Part shown: positions 25,047 through 32,110 of the stretch, piece after piece
Layout of the letters: each line of letters starts with the position of its first letter
Numbering within the stretch: the stretch's first letter is position 1
From: Oerskovia merdavium
Lineage (GTDB): Bacteria > Actinomycetota > Actinomycetes > Actinomycetales > Cellulomonadaceae
Direction of reading: 5' to 3'
Assembly: GCF_014836755.1 (NCBI RefSeq)
Contig: NZ_JACSQF010000005.1
Span: 169,293 to 227,401 of the forward strand
DNA: 58,109 nucleotides
Notes under the pieces: generated by a model
The model's database searches: none
The model's input: only the letters and a program-made list of their open reading frames with translations
What the model was told of the DNA's origin: nothing
Translations under genes and position numbers: made by a program

Positions 25047-25718
25047 TCAGTCCTCGACCCGGATCCCCAGCTCGGCCGCGAACAGCGGGGCGAGATCCAC
25101 GAGCTGCGCCGGGCTCACCGTGGCCCCGGCGAGCCTCTCGATGCTCGTGATCCGCCGCAGCGCCGCACCCCGCAGGTCGACGTGCACCAGGCGGGCGCTC
25201 GCGAGGACGATGTGGTCGACCGTCGTGTCCTCGAACGCGACCCGGGTGGCCTGGGCGTTCGTCAGGTCGAGCTCGTCGACCGTGCAGCGCGTGAGCCGCA
25301 GGTCGCGGACCGTCGCGCCCCGGAGGTTGACGTAGCCGAGCTTGCAGTCGACGAGCTCGACCGACCGCCACGCCGACTCGTAGAGCTCGGCCGACCCGAT
25401 CCGCGAACCGTCCAGGACCACGTCGTGCCAGACCGAGCGCGGTGCGCTGAGCACGGGGGCGTCGATCCTCTCGAGCCGCGACTCGCTGAACGTCGCGGCC
25501 CGCAGGTCGGCCTGGTGGAGCGAGACCCCGACGAGGTCGCAGCGCTCGAACGTGATGTCCGCCAGGTCGGCGTGGGACAGGTCCGCGCCTTCGAACCGCT
25601 CGTCGTGGCGGCGCTCCTCGGCCCCGAGCCCTGCGGCGTCACCCGGGGGCCTGACGCCGGCACGCAGCCTCTTGATCCTGGGCGGGACGGTAATCGGGGG
25701 GCTGGACTGTGCTGGCAC
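25047..25718 (-). CDS. Pentapeptide-repeat protein
   Basis: A 223-residue protein with repeated A(D/N)LXX-type units (FEGADLSHADLADITF, LHQADLRAATF, YVNLRGATVRDLRL, LDLTNAQATRVAF), predicted to fold as a right-handed quadrilateral helix. Some such proteins mimic DNA and protect gyrase; no specific role can be assigned here. The GTG start is six bases after TAGGGT, indicating a leaderless mRNA. Confidence 0.85.
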   Translation of the reverse strand: MPAQSSPPITVPPRIKRLRAGVRPPGDAAGLGAEERRHDERFEGADLSHADLADITFERCDLVGVSLHQADLRAATFSESRLERIDAPVLSAPRSVWHDVVLDGSRIGSAELYESAWRSVELVDCKLGYVNLRGATVRDLRLTRCTVDELDLTNAQATRVAFEDTTVDHIVLASARLVHVDLRGAALRRITSIERLAGATVSPAQLVDLAPLFAAELGIRVED

Positions 25719-25724
25719 CGCTCG

Positions 25725-25730
25725 ACCCTA
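25725..25730 (-). promoter_or_regulatory. -10 element TAGGGT of a leaderless start (pentapeptide-repeat gene)
   Basis: TAGGGT on the minus strand, six bases before the GTG at 25718. Confidence 0.5.
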
Positions 25731-25805
25731 CGCTCCGCACGCGGACGCGCCGAGACCCCGCGGGCCCCGGCGCCGTCCTCCGTGGTCGAGAAGGCGACGC
25801 GCGCC

Positions 25806-26267
25806 TCAGCGAGCGGGCGCGAACCGGCGGATCAGCAGGTACATCTCGCAGCCGAGGCACAGCCCGAAAGCGGCGTTGAGCACCGCGGCGACGAGAGCGA
25901 GCCCCGCCGCGACCGGCACCGCCACGAGGGACACCGTGAAGCCCAGGACCACGCCGACCCCGGTGATGACGAACCCGACCCCCTGCGCGAAGCGAGGAGG
26001 ACGCGGGTCCTCGCGCTCCGCCGTCGGGCCGAGGCGAGGCTGGACGAAGGTCTTGAAGACCCACCCCTGCCACGTGCCCTGCGCCCCGCGCAGCGTCCCG
26101 AGCAGGAAGCTCAGCGCGACGAACGTCAGGACCCACAGCGCGGCCTCCGACGATCCCAGGAGAAGGGTGACCGCGAGCAGCAGCGCGGTGATCCCTGCCC
26201 CGACGCGGGGACCTCGCGGGTCGATGCCCTGTGGCGCGCTCACAGCGGGGGTGGACTCGTGCGACAT
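25806..26267 (-). CDS. DUF4395 membrane protein
   Basis: A 153-residue protein with four likely membrane helices, and GCEMYLLIRR close to the C-terminus including the Cys pair in LCLGCE. The family is commonly encoded next to thioredoxin-like proteins, as here, where the thioredoxin gene ends 79 bases upstream on the same strand. It may pass electrons across the membrane like MauE/DoxX-type partners (inference). ATG 26267 has GAGGAG seven bases upstream and is preferred over an earlier in-frame start. Confidence 0.8.
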   Translation of the reverse strand: MSHESTPAVSAPQGIDPRGPRVGAGITALLLAVTLLLGSSEAALWVLTFVALSFLLGTLRGAQGTWQGWVFKTFVQPRLGPTAEREDPRPPRFAQGVGFVITGVGVVLGFTVSLVAVPVAAGLALVAAVLNAAFGLCLGCEMYLLIRRFAPAR

Positions 26268-26346
26268 GCGGGCTCCTCGGTGGGACGGGCCGTCAGCGGA
26301 GCCTCGGGCGGGATTCTCAGCAGGACGATCGAGCGGCACGGCCCGC

Positions 26347-26775
26347 TCAGGCGACCGAACCCGCCGGCACGTCGAGCGCCTCGAGCGCGTGCGCCCTGCT
26401 CACGCTGCCGCTCATGCGGGCGACCTCGCGACCGGCCGGGTCCAGGACGAGCACCGTCGGCGTGCGCAGTATGCCGAACGTTCGCACGAGGTCGTGGTGC
26501 TCGTCGACGTCCATCTCACGATGTGTCACGTCGGTGCGGGCCGCGACGACCTCGTCGAGCACCCTGGCCGTGTGACGGCAGGGCGAGCAGAACTCCGACG
26601 AGAACTGCACGAACGTCCGGTGGTCCCCCAGCACGATCCCGCGGGCCGACCAGTCGACCGCGGCAGCGGGCTGGGCGTCCCGGAGCCGGACCACTCCCTG
26701 CCGGCGCTGCCACCACACGCCGAGGAGCACGCTCGCGCCGAGCAGCGCGAGGAGGATCACGATGCGCCAGACCAT
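26347..26775 (-). CDS. Membrane-anchored thioredoxin-like protein (CSPC active site)
   Basis: A 142-residue protein with an N-terminal membrane anchor (about 4-21) and a thioredoxin domain facing outside. The active site is FSSEFCSPCRHTARVL with cysteines 63 and 66 (CSPC in place of the usual CGPC) and a later RTPTVLVLD with the cis-proline. It probably reduces or oxidises disulphides at the cell surface together with the DUF4395 protein downstream. Confidence 0.87.
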   Translation of the reverse strand: MVWRIVILLALLGASVLLGVWWQRRQGVVRLRDAQPAAAVDWSARGIVLGDHRTFVQFSSEFCSPCRHTARVLDEVVAARTDVTHREMDVDEHHDLVRTFGILRTPTVLVLDPAGREVARMSGSVSRAHALEALDVPAGSVA

Positions 26776-26828
26776 GGTTCGACCTTCCCGTCGTCCGTCT
26801 GCGGTGCGTCCGGAGAGAGCCGGGCAGG

Positions 26829-27563
26829 TCAGCCCACGAGGACCCGACCCACCACGAAGACCAGGATGCCCCCGACCGTCACCGGAAGCACTATGGCAGC
26901 AAGCGCGGCAGCCCTGCGCTCGAGGGCCGGCAGCTGGTCGAACAGCGCGTGCAGGGACGCGACGAGCAACCCTGAGACCGCCCCCGTCCACAGCCCGTTG
27001 GCGGTCACGACCTCGGGGAGCGCCCACGCCAGGGCGCCGCCGGCGGCGATCGACGCCGCGAGGGTCAGGAGCGTGTTCCACCAACCGGGCACGGGCAGTG
27101 CCGAGACCGCCGAGGCGACGGCCAGCGTCGCCGCGCACGTCACGACGAGGGCTGCGCCGGCATCGGTGCGGTCCGTCGCGATCCACCCGGCGGCGGAGAC
27201 CGCGACCACGAGCCCGCTGACCGTGCCCAGCAGGGACTCGACCAGGCGTGGCCGTCCGTCGCGGCGGAGCATCTCGGCGACGAACGCCAGGACGACCCCC
27301 ATCGCGAGCACGAGCGGCAGGTTGCGCAACGAGGGCTCGCCCTCGGTCGCGGCGACCGCGGCGACCGCCCCGACCCCGGTCAGGCCGATGACCAGGCCGG
27401 ACCCACCGGGAGCGGGCTGGTTGAGCAGCGACGGCCACCCGATCGCCACGAGGACGGCCAGTGCCGCGGACGCGAGGGTGAGCGGGAGGAGCCCGAAGAA
27501 GGCTGCGACGGCGACCGCGGCGGCCACCACCGCGGTGGCGACTGCGCGTGAGGAGAGACCCAC
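26829..27563 (-). CDS. Polytopic membrane protein of unknown function
   Basis: About 244 residues, Ala/Val/Leu-rich with around eight predicted membrane helices and no soluble domain; I recognise no family. I place the start at GTG 27563, which overlaps the stop of a 21-codon ORF (TAGTG) and has GGGAG at the right distance. A GTG nine bases further up would have no spacing from that GGGAG. It precedes the thioredoxin/DUF4395 pair on the same strand. Confidence 0.6.
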   Translation of the reverse strand: MGLSSRAVATAVVAAAVAVAAFFGLLPLTLASAALAVLVAIGWPSLLNQPAPGGSGLVIGLTGVGAVAAVAATEGEPSLRNLPLVLAMGVVLAFVAEMLRRDGRPRLVESLLGTVSGLVVAVSAAGWIATDRTDAGAALVVTCAATLAVASAVSALPVPGWWNTLLTLAASIAAGGALAWALPEVVTANGLWTGAVSGLLVASLHALFDQLPALERRAAALAAIVLPVTVGGILVFVVGRVLVG

Positions 27564-27628
27564 TAGGCGCACTCTCCCTGCGTCAGGGAGCGAGCGGCAC
27601 CGGGTCCGGAAAGGCTGAGCACGAACAT
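27563..27628 (-). CDS. Small upstream ORF coupled to the membrane protein gene
   Basis: A 21-codon ORF starting MFVLSLSGPGAARS, with GGGAG four bases before its ATG and a stop that overlaps the next start as TAGTG. It may act by translational coupling. It could be chance, since no independent evidence exists. Confidence 0.35.
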   Translation of the reverse strand: MFVLSLSGPGAARSLTQGECA

Positions 27629-27770
27629 GAGTCTCCCAGATGACGCGCGGCGGCGAACACGAAACAAGGTTGTAACAGCAGAAAGGCCCTGGTCACCCCG
27701 TTGACGTCTGTTCAACGCGCTACGGTAATGATTCCGGCCTTCTCGAAGGTCACTGGGAGGAGGTGCGTCG

Positions 27771-28535
27771 GTGGCAGAGCTGTTGATCCTGACACCGGCG
27801 ACAGGTGGGTCCGTCGAGGTCCTGCCTGCGCTGGGACTGTTGTCGCACCGCATACGGGTGCTGCCCATGGAGCCGTCGGCTCTGGTGGACGCGCCGGACT
27901 CGGACGTCCTGCTGCTCGACGCGCGTCGTGACCTGGTCGCAGCGCGCACCACGTGCCGCCTGCTGCGCGCCACGGGTCTCGCGGTGCCGCTCGTGCTCGT
28001 CCTCACCGAGGGCGGCCTGACGGTCGTGACGGCCGAGTGGGGGGCCGACGACCTGCTGCTCGAGTCGGCGGGCCCCGCCGAGGTCGAGGCCAGGCTCCGG
28101 CTGGTCGTCGAGCGCTCGGCGCACGGTCGGGCCGAGGACGCCCCGCAGGAGATCTCGGCGGGCGAGCTCGCGATCGACGCCGGCGGGTACACCGCGAGGC
28201 TGCGCGGGCGCCCGCTCGACCTGACCTACAAGGAGTTCGAGCTCCTCAAGTACCTGGTGCAGCACCCGGGCCGCGTCTTCACGCGGGCCCAGCTGCTGCA
28301 GGAGGTCTGGGGGTACGACTACTACGGGGGCACGCGCACGGTCGACGTCCACGTACGGCGCCTGCGCGCCAAGCTGGGCCCCGAGCACGAGCAGCTCATC
28401 GGCACCGTCCGTAACGTCGGCTACCGGTTCGACCCGCCCAAGGACCGGCGGGCCCAGTCCGCCGAGATGCCGGACGCCGCCCAGCCCACGGACGAGTCCG
28501 CCCTCGCGGAGGACCAGGTAAGTTCGTCCGGGTGA
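27771..28535 (+). CDS. glnR: GlnR, OmpR-type global nitrogen regulator
   Basis: A 254-residue regulator very similar to streptomycete GlnR. The receiver-like N-terminus has [20 protein letters not shown] and [18 protein letters not shown]. The C-terminal winged helix has [40 protein letters not shown] and [15 protein letters not shown]. GlnR controls ammonium assimilation, nitrate use and, in several actinobacteria, carbon-source genes; it is an orphan with no kinase partner. The GTG has GGGAGGAGGTGC upstream. A possible promoter TTGACG...TAATGA lies at 27701-27731. It overlaps the hydrolase gene by GTGA. Confidence 0.95.
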   Translation: MAELLILTPATGGSVEVLPALGLLSHRIRVLPMEPSALVDAPDSDVLLLDARRDLVAARTTCRLLRATGLAVPLVLVLTEGGLTVVTAEWGADDLLLESAGPAEVEARLRLVVERSAHGRAEDAPQEISAGELAIDAGGYTARLRGRPLDLTYKEFELLKYLVQHPGRVFTRAQLLQEVWGYDYYGGTRTVDVHVRRLRAKLGPEHEQLIGTVRNVGYRFDPPKDRRAQSAEMPDAAQPTDESALAEDQVSSSG

Positions 28536-29464
28536 CGACCGACTCGAGCGACTTCTCCGCAGCACTCGTCGACGGCCCCTGGCGGCACGAGTTCGTGCCC
28601 GCCAACGGTGCGCGCTTCCACGTCGCCCTCGCGGGACCGGAGTCCCGTGGAGGGGGTTCGAGCGCGCCGCTCGTGCTGCTGCTGCACTCCTTCCCGCAGT
28701 TCTGGTGGGCATGGCGCCACCAGCTCGAGGCTCTCGGCGAGGCGGGCTACCGCGTGGGCGCCATGGACCTGCGGGGCACGGGCGCCTCGGACAAGCCGCC
28801 GATCGGGTACGACGCCCCGACCCGCACGCGCGACGTCGCGGGCGTCGTCCGGTCGCTCGGTGCTGACCGGGCTGTCGTCGTCGGGCACGGGAGCGGAGGC
28901 GGGCTCGCCTGGGCCATGGCCGCGCTCCAGCCCGCCGTGACCTCGGGCGTCGCGGCCTTCGCCGCGCCGCACCCCTCGCACGTGCACGCCTCGGGTCGCC
29001 GCCTGCTCACGCCCGTCGCTCAGCGGCACCTGGCCTTCGCGCAGCTGCCCACGCTGCCCGAGCGCGCGCTGACCCGCGACGACCTGGTCGCGCGCGTCCT
29101 CGCGGACGGCGCGGCCTCGCCGCTCTCCCCGGAGGCGGTCGAGACCTACACGACCGTCATGCGCATCCCGTTCGCGGCGCACTCCGCGATGGAGGCGATC
29201 CGCTGGTCGGTGCGTTCCACGCCCCGGCCCGACGGGCGTCGCTACCGCAGCGCGCTGCGCCGCCCGCTCAACGTCCCGACCCTCCAGGTCCACGGCGGGG
29301 CGGACGGGTTCCTGCGTCGGGAGCTCACCGACGCGGACGCCGCGGCGGTCTCGCGCAGCCTGCGCTTCGAGGTCCTCGAGGGGGCGGGGCACTTCCTCCC
29401 CGAGGAGGCGCCCGACGACGTCACGCGCCTCCTGCTGGACTGGTTGCCCACCACGCAGGGCTGA
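28532..29464 (+). CDS. Alpha/beta hydrolase (epoxide hydrolase-like) with an altered nucleophile elbow
   Basis: A 310-residue protein with the epoxide hydrolase/haloalkane dehalogenase layout. It shows [19 protein letters not shown] (oxyanion region), the strand-turn VAMDLRG-type [11 protein letters not shown], and [11 protein letters not shown] with the expected catalytic His. At the nucleophile elbow it reads [10 protein letters not shown] (118-127), where relatives, as I recall them, have GHDxGG. The residue at the nucleophile position is therefore Gly120, with Ser121 next to it. The enzyme may be inactive or use the serine. Its start overlaps the glnR stop (GTGA), so the two are co-translated. 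Confidence 0.83.
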   Translation: MTTDSSDFSAALVDGPWRHEFVPANGARFHVALAGPESRGGGSSAPLVLLLHSFPQFWWAWRHQLEALGEAGYRVGAMDLRGTGASDKPPIGYDAPTRTRDVAGVVRSLGADRAVVVGHGSGGGLAWAMAALQPAVTSGVAAFAAPHPSHVHASGRRLLTPVAQRHLAFAQLPTLPERALTRDDLVARVLADGAASPLSPEAVETYTTVMRIPFAAHSAMEAIRWSVRSTPRPDGRRYRSALRRPLNVPTLQVHGGADGFLRRELTDADAAAVSRSLRFEVLEGAGHFLPEEAPDDVTRLLLDWLPTTQG

Positions 29465-29476
29465 GTCGCGCAGGAG

Positions 29477-29514
29477 ACGACGACGGCTGCGGCCGACCGG
29501 GCCGCCGTCGTCGT
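29477..29514. terminator. Hairpin between convergent hydrolase and nth genes
   Basis: An 11-bp perfect stem (29477-29487 with 29504-29514), loop of 16. Confidence 0.6.
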
Positions 29515-29525
29515 GAGAGCTGCGC

Positions 29526-30290
29526 TCAGTCGGTCTTGACCAGGGTCGCCGCGACCACAGGATCCGTCTCGCCGATGCCGAACGACGGGCACAGGTGCGA
29601 GATGGTGCACGCCCCGCACGCGGGCCTGCGCGAGAAGCAGACCCGGCGGCCGTGGAAGATCAGGCGGTGCGAGAGCATGGTCCACTCGCGCTTCTCGATC
29701 AGCTCGCCGACCTCGGTCTCGACCTTGACCGGGTCCTCCTCCGAGGTCCACTCGAGGCGACGCACGAGACGCCCGAAGTGCGTGTCGACCGTCAGGCCGG
29801 GGACGCCGAACGCGTTGCCCAGCACGACGTTCGCCGTCTTGCGCCCGACGCCCGGCAACGTCACCAGGTCGTCGAGCTTCTTGGGGACCTGTCCGCCGTA
29901 GCGCTCGACGAGCGCCTGACCGATCCCGATGACGGCCTGCGCCTTGGCCCGGAAGAATCCGAGCGGGCGCAGGACGTCCTCGAGGTCGAGACGGTCGGCC
30001 GCGGCGTACGCGGCGGCGTCCGGGTAGCGCGAGAAGAGCTCGGGGGTGGTGAGGTTGACCCGCTTGTCCGTCGTCTGCGCCGAGAGCACCGTCGCGATCA
30101 GGAGCTCGAGCGGCGTGGTGAAGTCGAGCTCGCAGCGTGCGTCCGGGTACGTCTCCGCCAGCTCGCGGTTGGTGCGCCGCGCACGCCGGACGAGCGCGAG
30201 GCGTGACTCGGCGGAAGGACCCGCCGGAGCCTGCGGTCGCGCGGGCGAAGGAGAGGGAGCAGGACGCGAGGTACCACCCGAAGAGGTCAC
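29526..30290 (-). CDS. nth: Endonuclease III (DNA glycosylase/AP lyase)
   Basis: A 254-residue base-excision repair enzyme for oxidised pyrimidines. The helix-hairpin-helix [17 protein letters not shown] contains catalytic Lys151, followed by catalytic Asp169 in TVDTHFGRL. The four cysteines of the 4Fe-4S cluster have the standard C-x6-C-x2-C-x5-C spacing (218, 225, 228, 234). GTG 30290 is chosen because TAGGCT lies seven bases upstream; the frame stays open further into the crp promoter but that part has no conserved content. The N-terminal 30 residues are Pro/Ala-rich. It is divergent from crp, as in many actinobacteria. Confidence 0.95.
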   Translation of the reverse strand: MTSSGGTSRPAPSPSPARPQAPAGPSAESRLALVRRARRTNRELAETYPDARCELDFTTPLELLIATVLSAQTTDKRVNLTTPELFSRYPDAAAYAAADRLDLEDVLRPLGFFRAKAQAVIGIGQALVERYGGQVPKKLDDLVTLPGVGRKTANVVLGNAFGVPGLTVDTHFGRLVRRLEWTSEEDPVKVETEVGELIEKREWTMLSHRLIFHGRRVCFSRRPACGACTISHLCPSFGIGETDPVVAATLVKTD

Positions 30291-30297
30291 GTTGGGC

Positions 30298-30303
30298 AGC
30301 CTA
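30298..30303 (-). promoter_or_regulatory. -10 element TAGGCT of a leaderless start (nth)
   Basis: TAGGCT on the minus strand, seven bases before the GTG at 30290. Confidence 0.5.
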
Positions 30304-30391
30304 CTCGGCCCCACCCACACACCCCTCCCACAGGATCGACGCAGGCCGGTCCCAGGCGTTGGCGTCCCAAGTTGCGCGCATGAGGCAGACT

Positions 30392-30407
30392 TGTGGGAGG
30401 AATCACG
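30392..30407. promoter_or_regulatory. Candidate CRP-binding site in the nth-crp divergent region
   Basis: TGTGGGAGGAATCACG fits the CRP consensus TGTGA-N6-TCACA at 8 of 10 fixed positions with the correct 6-base centre. It lies 79 bases before the crp start, so autoregulation is likely. Confidence 0.5.
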
Positions 30408-30485
30408 AGTACCGGTTCGCTCGAACTCCGCCGATGCAGACGGGCACATGCCGGGAAAGTCCGCTCAACACCCGAAGGACATCGC

Positions 30486-31163
30486 GTGGACGACGACGTA
30501 GTGCTCTCCGCCCCCCTCTTCGCCACCATGGACCGCGAAGAGACCCGGACGCTGTTCGACTCGATGCAGCAGATCGAGCTCACCCGTGGGGACGTACTGT
30601 TCCGCGAGGGCGAGCCCGGCGACAGGCTGTACGTGATCGCACAAGGCAAGATCAAGCTCGGCCGACGCTCGAACGACGGCCGGGAGAACCTCCTGTCCAT
30701 CCTCGGACCGGGCGAGATGTTCGGTGAGCTCTCGCTCTTCGACCCGGGCCCCCGCACGGCCACGGCGAGCTCGGTCTCCGACGCGCTCCTCTACGAGCTG
30801 CGCCACGAGCAGCTGATCGAGTGGATCGAGAAGCACCCGAGCGTGGCGAAGCACCTGCTCAACGCGCTCGCCCGCCGACTGCGACGCACCAACGAGACCC
30901 TCGCGGACCTCGTGTTCTCCGACGTCCCGGGCCGTGTGGCCAAGGCGCTCCTCGACCTGTCGACCCGCTTCGGCGAGGAGACCGAGGAGGGGGTGCGCGT
31001 CGCGCACGACCTCACCCAGGAGGAGCTCGCCCAGCTCGTCGGCGCCTCGCGCGAGACCGTGAACAAGGCCCTCGCCGACTTCGCGACCCGCGGGTGGGTC
31101 CGTCGTGAGGGCCGTGCCGTCGTGCTCCTCGACGTGGACCGCCTGGAGCGTCGCGCGCGCTGA
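30486..31163 (+). CDS. crp: Crp/Fnr-family transcriptional regulator
   Basis: A 225-residue protein: cyclic-nucleotide-binding barrel (about 8-125, with GDVLFREGEPGDRLYVI and the phosphate-binding [19 protein letters not shown]), dimer helix, and winged helix with LTQEELAQLVGASRETVNKA. It matches the actinobacterial Crp (GlxR-type) that uses cAMP and controls many carbon and respiratory genes. The GTG start has GAAGGA six bases upstream. It is a single-gene unit ending in a hairpin. Confidence 0.94.
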   Translation: MDDDVVLSAPLFATMDREETRTLFDSMQQIELTRGDVLFREGEPGDRLYVIAQGKIKLGRRSNDGRENLLSILGPGEMFGELSLFDPGPRTATASSVSDALLYELRHEQLIEWIEKHPSVAKHLLNALARRLRRTNETLADLVFSDVPGRVAKALLDLSTRFGEETEEGVRVAHDLTQEELAQLVGASRETVNKALADFATRGWVRREGRAVVLLDVDRLERRAR

Positions 31164-31183
31164 CCGCGCCCCCTCGTCGACCG

Positions 31184-31228
31184 GAGGCCGGTCGGACCAC
31201 CCCTCGCGGGGTCGGCCCGACCGGCCTC
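31184..31228. terminator. Hairpin between convergent crp and ridA genes
   Basis: A perfect 12-bp stem (31184-31195 with 31217-31228) with a small inner stem in the loop. Confidence 0.65.
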
Positions 31229-31282
31229 TCGTCGTGCTGCCGTTCCTGCGGACGAACCGTGCTGCGCGCTCGGGAGGACGGG

Positions 31283-31759
31283 TCAGTCCGCGAGCTCCAC
31301 GACCAGCTCGACCTCGACCGGCGAGTCCAGCGGGAGCACCGCGACACCGACCGCGCTGCGCGCGTGCACGCCCGTCTCGCCGAAGATCTCGCCGAGCACC
31401 TGGCTCGCGCCGTTGACGACGCCCGGCTGCCCCGTGAACGACGGGTCGCTCGCGACGAAGCCCACGACCTTGACGATCCTGGTCACCTGGTCGAGGTTGC
31501 CGACGAGCGCGTGCACGGCCGCGAGCGCGTTGAGCGCGCACGTGCGGGCGAGCACCGCGGCGTCGGCAGCAGCGACGAGCCCGTCGCCCTCACCGACCTT
31601 GCCGGTCACCGGGAGCGCGCCGTCGACGAAGGGCAGCTGACCCGAGGTGTAGACGTACCGTCCCGTGCGCACGGCAGGGACGTACGCGGCGACGGGCGCT
31701 GCGACGTCGGGCAGCGTGATGCCCAGCTCCGCGAGGCGGGCCGCGATGCTCGCCGCCAC
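31283..31759 (-). CDS. RidA-family (YjgF/UK114) protein
   Basis: A 158-residue protein of the Rid superfamily, seen from RTGRYVYTSGQLPFVDG, the central TRIVKVVGFVASDPSFTGQP and the end RSAVGVAVLPLDSPVEVELV. RidA enzymes remove reactive enamine/imine intermediates. The arginine that binds substrate in archetypal RidA is not certain here (RSAVGVAVLPL in place of R-x-x-V-x-V), so it may belong to a sister subgroup. GTG 31759 overlaps the DUF4177 stop by one base. Confidence 0.83.
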   Translation of the reverse strand: MAASIAARLAELGITLPDVAAPVAAYVPAVRTGRYVYTSGQLPFVDGALPVTGKVGEGDGLVAAADAAVLARTCALNALAAVHALVGNLDQVTRIVKVVGFVASDPSFTGQPGVVNGASQVLGEIFGETGVHARSAVGVAVLPLDSPVEVELVVELAD

Positions 31760-31923
31760 TACTGGCCGCCGGTGGGGCGCTTGAGGTAGGCCACGAGCCC
31801 GTTGCCGTCGGGGCCCGTGACGACCTGGACGAGCTCCCAGCCGTCGGAGCCCCACTGGTCGAGGACAGCCTTGGTGTTGTGGATGATGAGGGGGATGGTC
31901 GCGTACTCCCAGGTGGTTGCCAT
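31759..31923 (-). CDS. DUF4177-type small protein
   Basis: 54 residues, starting MATTWEYATIPLIIHNTKAV and continuing with LDQWGSDGWELVQVV, the core motif of DUF4177. The function is unknown. It is leaderless: TACGCT lies seven bases before the ATG. It is first in an operon with the RidA-like gene, as seen in other actinobacteria beside penicillin-binding protein genes. Confidence 0.82.
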   Translation of the reverse strand: MATTWEYATIPLIIHNTKAVLDQWGSDGWELVQVVTGPDGNGLVAYLKRPTGGQ

Positions 31924-31930
31924 GCGACCG

Positions 31931-31936
31931 AGCGTA
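31931..31936 (-). promoter_or_regulatory. -10 element TACGCT of a leaderless start (DUF4177-ridA)
   Basis: TACGCT on the minus strand, seven bases before the ATG at 31923. Confidence 0.5.
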
Positions 31937-32098
31937 GCCGGGATCGCCGGTCCGGTCAGCGCATCGTGACCTGCGACGCGGCCGTGGTCCACGGCCTTTC
32001 TGCGGTCACGGATGCTCCGCAACCCGGCCCGTGGATGCTTACACAACCCGCACACCCGGCAGGGGTGAGAACGCCCGGGAAGCGTCGGCGCCCTCCCG

Positions 32099-32104
32099 TA
32101 GGCT
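32099..32104 (+). promoter_or_regulatory. -10 element TAGGCT of a leaderless start (penicillin-binding protein)
   Basis: TAGGCT ends six bases before the ATG at 32111. Confidence 0.5.
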
Positions 32105-32110
32105 TGGGCC

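Noticed and set aside
30291-30449. 53-codon N-terminal extension of nth
   Set aside because: It runs through the crp control region, including the CRP site, and a leaderless -10 points to GTG 30290.
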